64,000 bases of DNA, from NCBI GenBank assembly GCA_963643465.1, contig CAVIJT010000012.1, positions 1 through 64,000 of the forward strand. The letters are read 5' to 3'. Source of the DNA: CAG-411 sp963643465. Lineage in GTDB: Bacteria; Bacillota; Clostridia; Lachnospirales; Lachnospiraceae. The notes under the pieces were generated by a model that saw only the letters and a program-made list of their open reading frames with translations, was not told where the DNA came from and did not search any database. This document shows positions 16,503-25,326 of the stretch, in pieces (position 1 is the stretch's first letter; each line of letters starts with the position of its first letter). The translations under genes were made by a program, and so were the position numbers.

Positions 16503-17486
16503 ATGGATTTAATAGAAAGACCGAGAAGATTGAGAAGTAACCCTGTAATACGTGGGATGGTGCAGGAAACCAGAGTTTCGAAAGATACGCTAATTTATCC
16601 GTTGTTTGTAGTAGAAGGAGAAAATAAAAAAGAAGAGATTCCGTCTATGCCGGGGCAGTATCGGTATAGCATTGATAGAATAAGTGAGGAATTAGACAAA
16701 GTCTGTTTGGCAGGCGTAAAAAGCATACTTTTATTTGGAATTCCAAAGCATAAAGATGCTTGTGGAAGTAGTGCATGGGCAGAAGACGGTGTTATACAGA
16801 AGGCACTTTTATTCATTAAGAAGCAGTATCCACATCTATATTGCATTACGGATGTGTGTATGTGCGAATATACGTCTCATGGGCATTGTGGGATTTTGGA
16901 CGGACATACGGTAGATAATGATAAAACCTTGGATGTGCTTGCAAAAACTGCACTTTCTCATGCAAAAGCCGGGGCGGATATGGTAGCACCTTCTGATATG
17001 ATGGATGGAAGAATTGGGGCAATTCGAAATGTTTTGGATGCAAATGGATTTGTGAACACACCGATTATGTCTTATGCGGTAAAATATGCTTCAGGTTTTT
17101 ATGGACCTTTTCGAGATGCGGCAGGTTCCGCACCGGAATTTGGAGACCGAAAAGGGTATCAGATGGATTATCATAATCGGAGAGAAGCTCTTAGAGAGGC
17201 AGCTCTTGACTGCAAAGAGGGTGCAGACATTTTGATGGTAAAACCAGCTCTTTCTTTTCTGGATGTGGTAAGAGAGGTAAGAGATCGTTTTGATAAACCA
17301 ATAGCCGCATATAGTGTCAGTGGAGAATATGCCATGATAAAAGCGGCAGCGGCAGCAGGATATATAGATGAGGCATCCATTGTATGTGAAACCACAGTTT
17401 CTATGTATCGTGCAGGGGCGGATATGCTCATTACCTATTATGCAAAAGAAATTGCACAGTACATAAAGGAAGGGAGAATGGGATAA
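16503..17486 (+). CDS. hemB: delta-aminolevulinic acid dehydratase (porphobilinogen synthase)
   Basis: A 327-aa enzyme condensing two 5-aminolevulinates to porphobilinogen. Schiff-base lysines are in IMSYAVKYASGFYGPFR and DILMVKPALSFLD. DVCMCEYTSHGHCGIL carries three cysteines, which marks the zinc-dependent class rather than the magnesium class. The stop overlaps the next ATG by 1 nt. Confidence 0.94.
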   Translation: MDLIERPRRLRSNPVIRGMVQETRVSKDTLIYPLFVVEGENKKEEIPSMPGQYRYSIDRISEELDKVCLAGVKSILLFGIPKHKDACGSSAWAEDGVIQKALLFIKKQYPHLYCITDVCMCEYTSHGHCGILDGHTVDNDKTLDVLAKTALSHAKAGADMVAPSDMMDGRIGAIRNVLDANGFVNTPIMSYAVKYASGFYGPFRDAAGSAPEFGDRKGYQMDYHNRREALREAALDCKEGADILMVKPALSFLDVVREVRDRFDKPIAAYSVSGEYAMIKAAAAAGYIDEASIVCETTVSMYRAGADMLITYYAKEIAQYIKEGRMG

Positions 17487-18769
17487 TGGCATTTACAACT
17501 ACAAAGTCAGAAGAAATCTTTAACCGCGGGGTTCAAGTTATGCCAGGAGGTGTAAATAGTCCGGTTCGCGCATTTGGTCCGGTAGGATGTCAACCAGTTT
17601 GTATAGAACATGCCAAAGGAGCATATTTGTATGATGAGGATGGCAATTCCTATATTGATTATATTGGTTCTTGGGGACCTATGATTTTAGGACATAACGA
17701 CCAAAGAGTGGTAGAAGCAATAAAAAAGCAAATTGATCGGGGAATTAGTTATGGAGCTGTCACAAAGTTGGAAGTGGAGATGGCAGAGCTTATGATTTCC
17801 CTTGTTCCGGCACTTGAAATGGTCCGCATGGTAAATTCAGGGACAGAGGCAGTGATGAGTGCCATTCGTGTGGCAAGAGGATTTACTGGAAAAAATAAAA
17901 TAATCAAATTTGCAGGCTGTTATCATGGACATTCAGATTCTTTGCTTGTAAAAGCTGGTTCCGGTGTAATGACGGCTGGTGTGCCAGATAGTAGCGGTGT
18001 GCCAAAGGGCTGTGTGCAGGATACTCTTACAGCAGAATACAATCATTTGGAAAGTGTAGAGGCTTTGTTTTCGCAAAATAGGGGTGAGATTGCCTGTGTC
18101 ATTGTAGAACCTATAGCCGCTAATATGGGAGTTGTGCTTCCAAAGGAAGGCTTTTTACAGGGACTTCGAAAATTGTGTGATGAGAACCAAGCATTACTTA
18201 TTTTTGATGAGGTTATTACAGGATTTCGTTTGGGGATTGCTGGTGCCAGCGGATATTATCAGGTGACACCGGATTTAATCACTTATGGAAAAATTATTGG
18301 GGGCGGTATGCCTGTAGGTGCTTATGGCGGAAGAAAAGAGGTTATGAGTGTAGTGGCTCCGATTGGTAACGTTTATCAGGCAGGAACCCTTAGTGGAAAT
18401 CCAGTTGCCATGACAGCAGGAATTACGCAGCTAACGATTTTAAAAGAACATCCGGAAATTTATACAAACGTAAAGGAATTGGGAGATTATTTCCGCGGGG
18501 AAGTAAAAAAAATGTTGCAGGAAAAGAAATTGCCGTATCAGATTGTTGGAGAAGGCTCCTTGTCTTGTTTGTATTTTACAGAAGAAAAGGTAATGGATTA
18601 TGCGACTGCAAAAACGGCGGATACGCAAATGTTTGCTTCTTACTTTAAACAGATGTTAGAGCGAGGAAACTATTTGGGGCCAAGTCAGTTTGAAGCCATA
18701 TTTTTATCGGCTTCCCATACCAAAAAGGAAGTGGACAAGACGCTGGCAGATATGCGAGCAGTTTTGTAA
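17486..18769 (+). CDS. hemL: glutamate-1-semialdehyde 2,1-aminomutase
   Basis: A 427-aa PLP enzyme converting glutamate-1-semialdehyde to 5-aminolevulinate. VMPGGVNSPVRAF opens the family core; the PLP lysine is in LITYGKIIGGGMPVGAYGG; LIFDEVITGFR holds the cofactor Asp. It is translationally coupled to hemB (TAATG). The cluster contains no hemE, hemH or hemN, so in this window the pathway leads toward precorrin-2 rather than heme. No clear terminator follows before the next promoter. Confidence 0.94.
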   Translation: MAFTTTKSEEIFNRGVQVMPGGVNSPVRAFGPVGCQPVCIEHAKGAYLYDEDGNSYIDYIGSWGPMILGHNDQRVVEAIKKQIDRGISYGAVTKLEVEMAELMISLVPALEMVRMVNSGTEAVMSAIRVARGFTGKNKIIKFAGCYHGHSDSLLVKAGSGVMTAGVPDSSGVPKGCVQDTLTAEYNHLESVEALFSQNRGEIACVIVEPIAANMGVVLPKEGFLQGLRKLCDENQALLIFDEVITGFRLGIAGASGYYQVTPDLITYGKIIGGGMPVGAYGGRKEVMSVVAPIGNVYQAGTLSGNPVAMTAGITQLTILKEHPEIYTNVKELGDYFRGEVKKMLQEKKLPYQIVGEGSLSCLYFTEEKVMDYATAKTADTQMFASYFKQMLERGNYLGPSQFEAIFLSASHTKKEVDKTLADMRAVL

Positions 18770-18849
18770 GAATAAGGGAAAATAGTAGGGGGGTGCTGCA
18801 TGATTTTGTAAATTATGAATAATTTGAGTAAAAAGTAGAAAAATGTAGC

Positions 18850-18878
18850 TTTACATTTAAACTTGTCGATGGTAAAAT
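18850..18878 (+). promoter_or_regulatory. promoter in front of the manganese-type riboswitch
   Basis: TTTACA (18850-18855), a 17-nt spacer and TAAAAT (18873-18878). Transcription would begin close to 18885, right at the first riboswitch stem. Confidence 0.55.
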
Positions 18879-18882
18879 AAGT

Positions 18883-18985
18883 AAAAAAGGGAGTAGCTTA
18901 CATCATAAGATGTTTGTACAGTCGTCATTACGATTAGAGGTCAGTAAGATTTTTTGATCCGGTTGTACAGCGAAGTAGCAAGACT
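18883..18985 (+). ncRNA. yybP-ykoY (Mn2+) riboswitch aptamer
   Basis: The conserved pieces of the yybP-ykoY family occur in order: AAAGGGAGTAGC (18886-18897), TGTACAGTCGTCA, then CCGGTTGTACAG and GTAGCAAGAC (to 18984). The outer stem pairs AAAAAAG with CTTTTTTT. Family members sense Mn2+ and control exporters such as MntP, TerC and Ca2+/Mn2+ exchangers. The gene that follows is an exchanger. The 3' strand of the outer stem is also the 5' arm of the terminator below, as expected for an on-switch. Confidence 0.88.
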
Positions 18986-19037
18986 TTTTTTGTTGTTTAT
19001 TAATTTTTAAGTTAATGCAACAAAAAGGTCTTTTTTG
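18980..19037 (+). terminator. riboswitch-controlled terminator
   Basis: AAGAC plus a T run plus GTTG (18980-18994) can pair with CAAC, an A run and GTCTT (19019-19032), followed by TTTTTTG. Forming it requires opening the riboswitch outer stem, so ligand binding should favour read-through. Confidence 0.78.
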
Positions 19038-19056
19038 TTGCGGAAAGGAAAGAGTT

Positions 19057-19992
19057 ATGGAAATATTAACACAGGTACTATTGATCGTGATCGGGTTTGT
19101 TATGCTCATTAAAGGAGCAGATTGGTTTGTGGAAGGAGCCTCTGGAATTGCCACAAAACTTGGCATCCCGCAACTTGTTATCGGACTTACCATTGTTGCT
19201 ATGGGAACCAGCGCGCCGGAAGCGGCAGTTAGTCTTACTGCTGCAGTAAAAGGAAGTGCAGAGATTACCATTGGAAATGTGGTGGGAAGTAATATTTTAA
19301 ACATTCTCATTATTTTGGGAGTTACTTCGGTCATTGTAACGACTGCAGTAGCAAAATCTACTGTTTTCTACGAAATCCCTTATATGATTGGAATTACTTT
19401 GTTGCTTCTTGTATTAGGATATACTGGTTATGAGATTACATTTGTAGAAGGTATCATTTTGTGGGCAGCTTTTCTTGTTTATTTGGGATATTTGTTCCTT
19501 ATGGCAAAAAAACAGCAGACAAAAGAAACCGAGGAAGAAGAAAAACAACAGCCAATTTGGAAACTGTTGCTTGGTATAGTTGTGGGACTTGTTCTCATCA
19601 TTTTTGGTAGTGATGTTAGTGTGGATGGTGCTACTGAATTGGCACGTATTTTTGGAATGAGTGAGCGTTTTATTGGACTTACTATTGTGGCACTAGGAAC
19701 TTCCCTTCCAGAGTTGTTCACTTCTGTATCAGCAGCTAGAAAAGGAAAGGCAGATATTGCCATTGGAAATATTGTAGGAAGTAACATTTTTAATATTTTA
19801 TTTGTAGTAGGAACTACAGCTTTGATTACGCCAGTAGCATTTGCATCAAATTTTGTGGTAGATACAGTAATTGCCATAGCAAGTGCAGTGTTGTTATTGG
19901 TATGCGTAGCAAAAAAGAGGGCGCTTGGAAGAACAGCAGGTATCCTTATGCTTTGTGGCTATGTAGCATATTTTATCTATTTGATACAATAG
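19057..19992 (+). CDS. cation/Ca2+ exchanger (YrbG/CaxA family)
   Basis: A 311-aa membrane protein of the Ca2+:cation antiporter superfamily. The two alpha repeats are clear: GTSAPEAAVSLTAAVKG followed by ITIGNVVGSNILN, and GTSLPELFTSVSAARKG followed by IAIGNIVGSNIFN. About ten membrane segments, with an acidic cytoplasmic loop in the middle. Annotation by homology would be Ca2+/Na+ antiporter; the yybP-ykoY riboswitch in front suggests that Mn2+ export is a physiological role. The start at 19057 follows GGAAAGGAAAG; an in-frame ATG at 19015 lies inside the terminator and is rejected. Confidence 0.88.
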   Translation: MEILTQVLLIVIGFVMLIKGADWFVEGASGIATKLGIPQLVIGLTIVAMGTSAPEAAVSLTAAVKGSAEITIGNVVGSNILNILIILGVTSVIVTTAVAKSTVFYEIPYMIGITLLLLVLGYTGYEITFVEGIILWAAFLVYLGYLFLMAKKQQTKETEEEEKQQPIWKLLLGIVVGLVLIIFGSDVSVDGATELARIFGMSERFIGLTIVALGTSLPELFTSVSAARKGKADIAIGNIVGSNIFNILFVVGTTALITPVAFASNFVVDTVIAIASAVLLLVCVAKKRALGRTAGILMLCGYVAYFIYLIQ

Positions 19993-20032
19993 TATGCTTC
20001 ATATAGAATCATAAGAAATGGAGGTGTGGATT

Positions 20033-20455
20033 GTGAGAAAGTTCAAAGAATATGCCAGGGAAATGTGCATTTGCCTAATTGTATTGTTAGTAATGGCAGG
20101 ACTTTATGTAGAATGCCCAAATTTTCAGATGGTTTTTGAAACTCACAATCAGACATCTCCTATTTTTGAGATTGAGCTGTCAGATTCCAATATGGATGTG
20201 ACAGAGATTTATGCAGAGGAGGTTTCACACCTTCGTACAGCAACTGTGGTTGCAACGAAATTGGCAAATACTGTGAAAAATCGCAGAATGGAGCGTTTGC
20301 CAGTATATCTATGTATTCCGATGATTCTGTCGGAGAAAATCCCATACTATCTTGAAATGAATCAGCGATTAGCAGAATTGCCTACGAATCGCAGTGGTTT
20401 ATTGTTACAGTATGTCCATGATAAGGACGGAAAAAAGCGCATAACAACTACATAA
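20033..20455 (+). CDS. small membrane-anchored protein of unknown function
   Basis: About 140 aa. An N-terminal membrane segment (EMCICLIVLLVMAGLYV) follows a short positive lead. The rest (~105 residues) is predicted to face outside and has no domain I recognise. GTG at 20033 is preceded by GGAGGTG at ideal spacing. An ATG at 20018 overlaps that site and is less likely. It lies 40 bp after the exchanger gene, probably in the same transcript. Confidence 0.6.
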   Translation: MRKFKEYAREMCICLIVLLVMAGLYVECPNFQMVFETHNQTSPIFEIELSDSNMDVTEIYAEEVSHLRTATVVATKLANTVKNRRMERLPVYLCIPMILSEKIPYYLEMNQRLAELPTNRSGLLLQYVHDKDGKKRITTT

Positions 20456-20576
20456 TAGCAGGATAACAATGCCTGAATGCTTCTCTGCCACCAAAAAGTG
20501 TGTGGTCTTTTTGACGTGCAAAAATGTTCAAAATAGAAGAGTTTGGGTAAAGGAAAAGAAAGGAATAGAGTACAAA

Positions 20577-20732
20577 ATGATGTTTAATATTATGGTAGGT
20601 GTTTTAGGCCTTTTAGCCGTTGTGGCAGGTATTTTTGCCTGGAAATTGGAGAATGGCAGTTTTGGGGAGGAAGATGAGACAGAAGGAAATTTAGAAGTAA
20701 TAGTAGATCAGAGAAAGGAAGAAAGTAAATAA
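20577..20732 (+). CDS. 51-aa single-pass membrane protein coupled to nptA
   Basis: Starts MMFNIMVGVLGLLAVVAGIF, a single membrane helix, followed by an acidic tail (GSFGEEDETEGNLEVIVDQ). AAAGGAA stands upstream of the ATG. The stop overlaps the Na/Pi cotransporter start by 1 nt, so the two are translationally coupled. I do not recognise the family; it may be a small accessory or regulatory subunit of the transporter. Confidence 0.6.
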   Translation: MMFNIMVGVLGLLAVVAGIFAWKLENGSFGEEDETEGNLEVIVDQRKEESK

Positions 20733-22360
20733 TGAGAGCAACAGATATCGTATCCCTGTTAGGTGGACTAGCATTGTTTTTGTATGGAATGCAGATGATG
20801 AGTAACGGATTGGAGACTTCCGTTGGAAATCAGATGAAACAGATTTTGGAAAAACTTACATCCAACCGTTTTAAGGCGGTTTTAGTGGGAGCAGTGATTA
20901 CAGCAGTGATTCAGTCTTCTTCTGCTACTACAGTTATGGTGGTTGGATTTGTAAACTCTGGCTTAATGACTTTAGGACAGGCTGTTTGGATTATTATGGG
21001 TGCTAATATTGGTACGACCATAACCGGACAGTTGATTGCTTTGGATATTGGAATGATTGCACCTTTGATTGCGTTTGCAGGTGTAGCTGTTTCTATGTTT
21101 AGTAAGAAAGAAAAGGTATGTCATATAAGTAGTATTTTTGCCGGACTTGGTATTTTATTTATCGGAATGGAAATGATGAGTAGTTCTATGGAGCCATTGC
21201 GTGATTCTCAAGCATTTTTAGATGCAATTACCAGATTTAACAATCCGTTTGTGGGAATCTTAGTGGGAACATTGTTTACCGCAGTAATCCAATCTTCTTC
21301 TGCTGCAGTTGGAATTTTACAGGCATTAGCAGGAACAGGAACGATTCCATTGTCCTATGGTGTATTTATTTTATTTGGAACCAATATCGGAACTTGTATC
21401 ACAGCAGTGTTAGCTTCTGTAGGAACAAAAACAAATGCAAAACGTGCAACTTTGATTCATTTAATGTTTAACTGTATTGGAACTGTGTTGTTTACTGGTA
21501 TTTGTCTCCTTACTCCATTCTTGGGTTGGATTCAATCTATGACACCGGGAAATCCAATTGCACAGATTGCCAATACCCATACTATTTTTAATATCGTGAC
21601 TACATTATTGTTGTTGCCATTTGGTGGTTTGTTGGTGAAGTTTGTTACTTTGGTATTAAAAGAGAGTCAGGAAGAAGAGGAAGAATGCAAGAAGTTGCAG
21701 TACCTTGTTCCATTTGAAAATAAGCATTTAGTTGGAAATACTTCTATACAACTTTCTCAGTTAGAAAAAGAAGTTGTACGTATGTTGCAGATGGTAAAAG
21801 AAAACATGGTAGATGCTTTTGATATGCTATTAAAGAAGCAGAAAGAAAGTTATGAAAAAATTGTTTGGCGTGAGGAGTATATTGATTTTCTAAATAGCGA
21901 AATTTCAAAACACTTGATTCATTTTACTTCTGCGGAATTATCAGAAGAGGATTCTGGAAGAATGAAGAGTTACTATTTGGTTACCAGTAATTTGGAAAGA
22001 ATTGGCGATCATGCTATGAACGTGGCAGGATATGCGAAATTGTTGCAGGAAAACAAATTAGAGTTATCTTCTACTTCACAAAAAGAAGTGGAAAACATGA
22101 AGACACTTTGTACGAACATTCTTGCAGAGTTGGAACATCACGATAGTGAAACTTCTGTAGAATTGTTGAAAGTCATTGCACAAAAAGAGCAGGAAATTGA
22201 TGATTTAAACCAGCAATATATGGATTTGCAGATTAAAAGAATGCAGGATGGTGCCTGTGCGCCTCAGACAGGTTTGGTGTATACAGAATTGTTGACAGAC
22301 TTTGAGCGAATCGGAGACCATGCGTTAAATATTGCAGAGTTGTATCAGGAAATTGGCTAA
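20732..22360 (+). CDS. Na+/phosphate cotransporter with PhoU-like domain (first copy)
   Basis: A 542-aa NptA/PNaS-family protein. The two inverted transport repeats show the family signature: IQSSSATTVMVVGFVNSGLM and IQSSSAAVGILQALAGTG, each followed by an NIGT motif (ANIGTTITG, TNIGTCITA). Residues from about 330 are a cytoplasmic PhoU-like helical bundle with two FERIGDHALN-type motifs. It should import phosphate with Na+. It ends the exchanger operon. A paralogue of 586 aa lies at 51154. No Pho box was found for this copy. Confidence 0.88.
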   Translation: MRATDIVSLLGGLALFLYGMQMMSNGLETSVGNQMKQILEKLTSNRFKAVLVGAVITAVIQSSSATTVMVVGFVNSGLMTLGQAVWIIMGANIGTTITGQLIALDIGMIAPLIAFAGVAVSMFSKKEKVCHISSIFAGLGILFIGMEMMSSSMEPLRDSQAFLDAITRFNNPFVGILVGTLFTAVIQSSSAAVGILQALAGTGTIPLSYGVFILFGTNIGTCITAVLASVGTKTNAKRATLIHLMFNCIGTVLFTGICLLTPFLGWIQSMTPGNPIAQIANTHTIFNIVTTLLLLPFGGLLVKFVTLVLKESQEEEEECKKLQYLVPFENKHLVGNTSIQLSQLEKEVVRMLQMVKENMVDAFDMLLKKQKESYEKIVWREEYIDFLNSEISKHLIHFTSAELSEEDSGRMKSYYLVTSNLERIGDHAMNVAGYAKLLQENKLELSSTSQKEVENMKTLCTNILAELEHHDSETSVELLKVIAQKEQEIDDLNQQYMDLQIKRMQDGACAPQTGLVYTELLTDFERIGDHALNIAELYQEIG

Positions 22361-22406
22361 GTGTTTGACGAGACTGATCTATAATTATATAATATACTTA
22401 AAAAAG

Positions 22407-22439
22407 AGTCCTTTCTCTATATGAGAAGGACTTCTTTTT
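22407..22439 (+). terminator. terminator after the first Na/Pi cotransporter
   Basis: AGTCCTT-TCTC pairs with GAGAAGGACT (22407-22432) around a short TATAT loop, followed by TCTTTTTG. Confidence 0.82.
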
Positions 22440-22456
22440 GGTGCAAAAGCGAATCG

Positions 22457-22481
22457 AGTAGGAGTCGGCCTACTGGATTAA
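22457..22481. repeat. 25-bp dispersed repeat, copy 1
   Basis: AGTAGGAGTC-G-GCCTACTGGATTAA contains a short hairpin (GTAGG with CCTAC). It recurs with a single base change at 37621-37645, also between genes. It lies upstream of the AlkD-like gene. Confidence 0.6.
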
Positions 22482-22503
22482 CAAAAGGAAGGAACGTGAA
22501 ACC

Positions 22504-23193
22504 ATGAACGAAACAGCCAAAGCCATTCAAAAGCACTTATTATCTATTCAGGACAGTTCTTATCGGGATTTTCATGCCAAACTCATTCCTACGATTGATA
22601 AGGAACGAATCATTGGAATTCGTACACCAATTCTTCGTGCATATGCAAAAGAGGTGCGAAAAACTATGGATGCAGAGCAATTTTTTAACGATTTACCACA
22701 CTATTATTATGAGGAAAATAATTTACATGCCTTTATGATTGGGGAGACAAAAGATTATGAAACTTGTCTTGCACAGATAGAGGCTTTTTTGCCATATATT
22801 GATAACTGGGCAACTTGCGATACAGGGGCTCCAAAAATATTTGCAAAACACAAACAGGAACTTCTTCCACATATTGAAAAGTGGATAACGTCAGATAAGC
22901 CTTATACCATTCGTTTTGGCATAAATATGTTGATGCGGTTGTATTTAGAAGATGAATTTAAGGTGGAGTATGCAAAAAAAGTGGCAGAGATAAAATCGGA
23001 GGAGTATTATGTAAATATGATGATTGCCTGGTATTTTGCTACCGCTTTAGCAAAACAATACGATGCTATTATTCCTTTTTTAGAACAACCCGTATTGGAA
23101 CGGTGGACGCATAATAAAACCATTCAAAAGGCATGTGAAAGTTATAGGATTACACCAGAACAAAAACAATATTTGCGTACGCTAAAAAAATAA
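22504..23193 (+). CDS. AlkD-like DNA alkylation repair protein
   Basis: A 229-aa HEAT-repeat DNA glycosylase family protein, expected to excise bulky or cationic alkylated bases such as 3- and 7-methylpurines. The core region VIGIRTP-like (IIGIRTPILRAYAKEV) and DNWATCDTGAPKIF, with the conserved Trp and Asp of AlkD, are present. Length fits the family. An AAGGAAGG site precedes the ATG. Single gene with its own upstream intergenic region. Confidence 0.85.
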   Translation: MNETAKAIQKHLLSIQDSSYRDFHAKLIPTIDKERIIGIRTPILRAYAKEVRKTMDAEQFFNDLPHYYYEENNLHAFMIGETKDYETCLAQIEAFLPYIDNWATCDTGAPKIFAKHKQELLPHIEKWITSDKPYTIRFGINMLMRLYLEDEFKVEYAKKVAEIKSEEYYVNMMIAWYFATALAKQYDAIIPFLEQPVLERWTHNKTIQKACESYRITPEQKQYLRTLKK

Positions 23194-23241
23194 CGAACCG
23201 ATAATAAAGAAGTTACAAATAGATGGTTAGGAGAATAGAAA

Positions 23242-24612
23242 ATGGAACAGGAGAAAAAAGCTGGAAAAACCAATCAGATGGATATGATACATAGTTCACT
23301 TTGGAAGTGTATTTTTTTATTTGCACTTCCGGTGGCATTAAGTAATATATTACAGCAGTTATTTAACTCTGTAGATATGGCGGTTGTAGGAAAGTTTGCT
23401 GGAGACAATGCACTGGCGGCGGTATCAGCAAACTCTTCTGTGATAGCACTATTTGTCAATGTTGTATCTGGTATTGCGGTGGGATCAAATGTAGTAATTG
23501 CAAAATTAGTAGGACAGGGGCGAAAGAAAGAAGTGCAGGATGCTGTACATACCGTAATTGCTTTTGCATTGGTTTTGGGAGTTTTGGTGTTTGGTATTGG
23601 CCAAGCGGTAGCATCTTTGCTTCTTACTAGTATTTCTACTCCAGCAAATATTTTGGGACTGGCAGAGACCTATTTGCGAATTTATTTTGTGGGAATTCCA
23701 TTTTTGGTATTGTATAACTTTGGTGCATCCATTCTTCGAAGTGTGGGAGATACCAAAAGGCCTTTGTATTGTTTAACTGTTTCAGGTATATTAAATGCTT
23801 TGCTAGATTTGCTTTTGGTAATCGTATTTCGTTTTGGTGTGGTAGGTGTTGCCATAGCAACCAGTGTTTCTAATATGGTAAGTGCAGCTCTTGTATTTTC
23901 GTTGCTATTGCGTGAGGAGGGAATCATTCGAGTATCCATTGGAAAAATTAGAATACATAAAGAATATATGATAAAAATATTAAAAGTGGGAACGCCGGCA
24001 GCGTTACAGAGCGCAGTATTCTCTGTTTCCAATGTGTGTATTCAATCTGGTATTAACAGCTTTGGAAAAAATGCAATTTCTGGTTCTACAGTAGGACTAA
24101 CATTTGAATACTTTACTTATTATATTATCAATGCCTTTAATCAGGCTGCGGTTACGTTCTCAAGCCAGAACTACGGGGCAAGAGAAATAAAACGATGCAA
24201 AAAAATCTGTTGGATTTGTATGGCAGAGGGAATGCTCCTTACGATGGTTTTAAGTGGAGTTTTTACCATATGGGGAAAAATGTTTGTGGGACTCTATACA
24301 AGTAATACTATCGTAATGGCGTATGCGTTAATTCGTATGCACCACGTTATGATGATTGAATTTTTAACGGGAACTTATGAAATTTCTGGAAGTGTATTGC
24401 GAGGTGTGGGATATTCGTTGCTGCCAGCCGTTATTACTGTGCTTGGCTCAGTGGCTTTTCGTATTTTCTGGTTATTTGTTATTTTCCCTATGAGACGTAC
24501 TTATGATATGCTCATGACAGTTTACCCGGTTTCTTGGGTACTAACGGGAAGTATGATGCTAATTGCGTATTTTACAGTGACAAAAAAAGTGTTTGCAAAC
24601 AAAGAAGCCTAA
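23242..24612 (+). CDS. MATE family multidrug/cation efflux protein
   Basis: A 456-aa protein with about twelve membrane segments in two halves. The N-terminal LPVALSNILQQLFNSVDMAVVG and AVSANSS region, and the matching VGTPAALQSAVFSVSN opening of the second half, are typical of MATE transporters of the NorM/DinF-related clostridial type, which exchange Na+ or H+ for drugs. The substrate is unknown. Its 3' end is 13 bp from the next gene, suggesting co-transcription. Confidence 0.88.
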   Translation: MEQEKKAGKTNQMDMIHSSLWKCIFLFALPVALSNILQQLFNSVDMAVVGKFAGDNALAAVSANSSVIALFVNVVSGIAVGSNVVIAKLVGQGRKKEVQDAVHTVIAFALVLGVLVFGIGQAVASLLLTSISTPANILGLAETYLRIYFVGIPFLVLYNFGASILRSVGDTKRPLYCLTVSGILNALLDLLLVIVFRFGVVGVAIATSVSNMVSAALVFSLLLREEGIIRVSIGKIRIHKEYMIKILKVGTPAALQSAVFSVSNVCIQSGINSFGKNAISGSTVGLTFEYFTYYIINAFNQAAVTFSSQNYGAREIKRCKKICWICMAEGMLLTMVLSGVFTIWGKMFVGLYTSNTIVMAYALIRMHHVMMIEFLTGTYEISGSVLRGVGYSLLPAVITVLGSVAFRIFWLFVIFPMRRTYDMLMTVYPVSWVLTGSMMLIAYFTVTKKVFANKEA

Positions 24613-24625
24613 ATGGAGGAATGGT

Positions 24626-25285
24626 ATGACAGAAAAAAAATACATTGCAATGATCCTGGCAAAAATAAAAGGTTCCAAAGCTACGAAGAAAAAGGCGCAG
24701 GAGGAATTACAGAAAAGAGTGGGGCAGGCGTTGGAAGAGGGAGCCACACTGATAGATGTGATTGATCAAATGGGACCTCCAGCTAAGGTGGCAAAAGAGT
24801 GGAACGAAAAGATTCCACCAGAGGAACAAAAAATCTATGGGAGAAGAAAAAAATGGAACTTGGCTGGAGGGATTTTAGGTCTTGTTTTAGTAATTTTAGT
24901 GTTGTGTTACCATTTTGTTCCTCGGTATTATGAGATTGAGAGTGGAAATGTTTTTGTGGAGACTGAAGTGGAAGCCCAGACCAAAAAGGTAGTTTCCATG
25001 TTGGAGGAAAAGGACTATGAGGGACTATGTAATCTTGCGGATTCGGATATGCAAAAAGTATTAAATGATAAAATGATACAGACGGCAAAAGAAGAGCAAG
25101 TAGGAAGTAATTGGGGCGCATTTTTAGAATTTGGGCAGCTTTATATGTCCCGTATGGAATACCGAGGTCAAGTATATGCAGTGACCCAGATTACAGTGAA
25201 GTACGAAAATGTTGGAGTAATATACTCCATTGCATTTGATGAAAAGATGCAGCTAACAAAATTAAGTATGGAAAAAGATGAATAG
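24626..25285 (+). CDS. membrane protein with HAAS-like N-terminus and DUF3887-like domain
   Basis: About 219 aa. The first ~70 residues form a helical bundle (QEELQKRVGQALEEGATLIDVIDQMGPP) resembling the HAAS/DUF1700 domains that sense or anchor regulators. One membrane segment (GGILGLVLVILVLCYHFV) follows. The exterior part from about residue 110 (VSMLEEKDYEGLCNLAD and onward) resembles DUF3887, an NTF2-like domain. ATG at 24626 follows GGAGG; an in-frame codon at 24593 lies in the MATE gene. Likely an envelope-stress or membrane-associated factor. Confidence 0.65.
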   Translation: MTEKKYIAMILAKIKGSKATKKKAQEELQKRVGQALEEGATLIDVIDQMGPPAKVAKEWNEKIPPEEQKIYGRRKKWNLAGGILGLVLVILVLCYHFVPRYYEIESGNVFVETEVEAQTKKVVSMLEEKDYEGLCNLADSDMQKVLNDKMIQTAKEEQVGSNWGAFLEFGQLYMSRMEYRGQVYAVTQITVKYENVGVIYSIAFDEKMQLTKLSMEKDE

Positions 25286-25308
25286 TTACGAAGATTATAA
25301 ATTAATCT

Positions 25309-25326
25309 TTTCTTAATCTTTCTTAA
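25309..25326 (+). promoter_or_regulatory. direct repeats, possible response-regulator site
   Basis: TTTCTTAA at 25309-25316 and again at 25319-25326, spaced exactly 10 bp, followed by a TCTTAAAA/TTTTAAGA inverted repeat (25321-25340) and a TAAGAT -10-like element at 25350. OmpR-type regulators bind such tandem repeats, and one is encoded two genes downstream. Confidence 0.4.

Noticed and set aside
18903..19334. Minus-strand frame over the riboswitch and exchanger start
   Set aside because: It is a shadow of the exchanger repeats; the plus-strand riboswitch and gene explain the sequence.
20489..20516. Hairpin CCAC/GTGG before the 51-aa gene
   Set aside because: Only four or five pairs with a weak T stretch; not convincing as a terminator.
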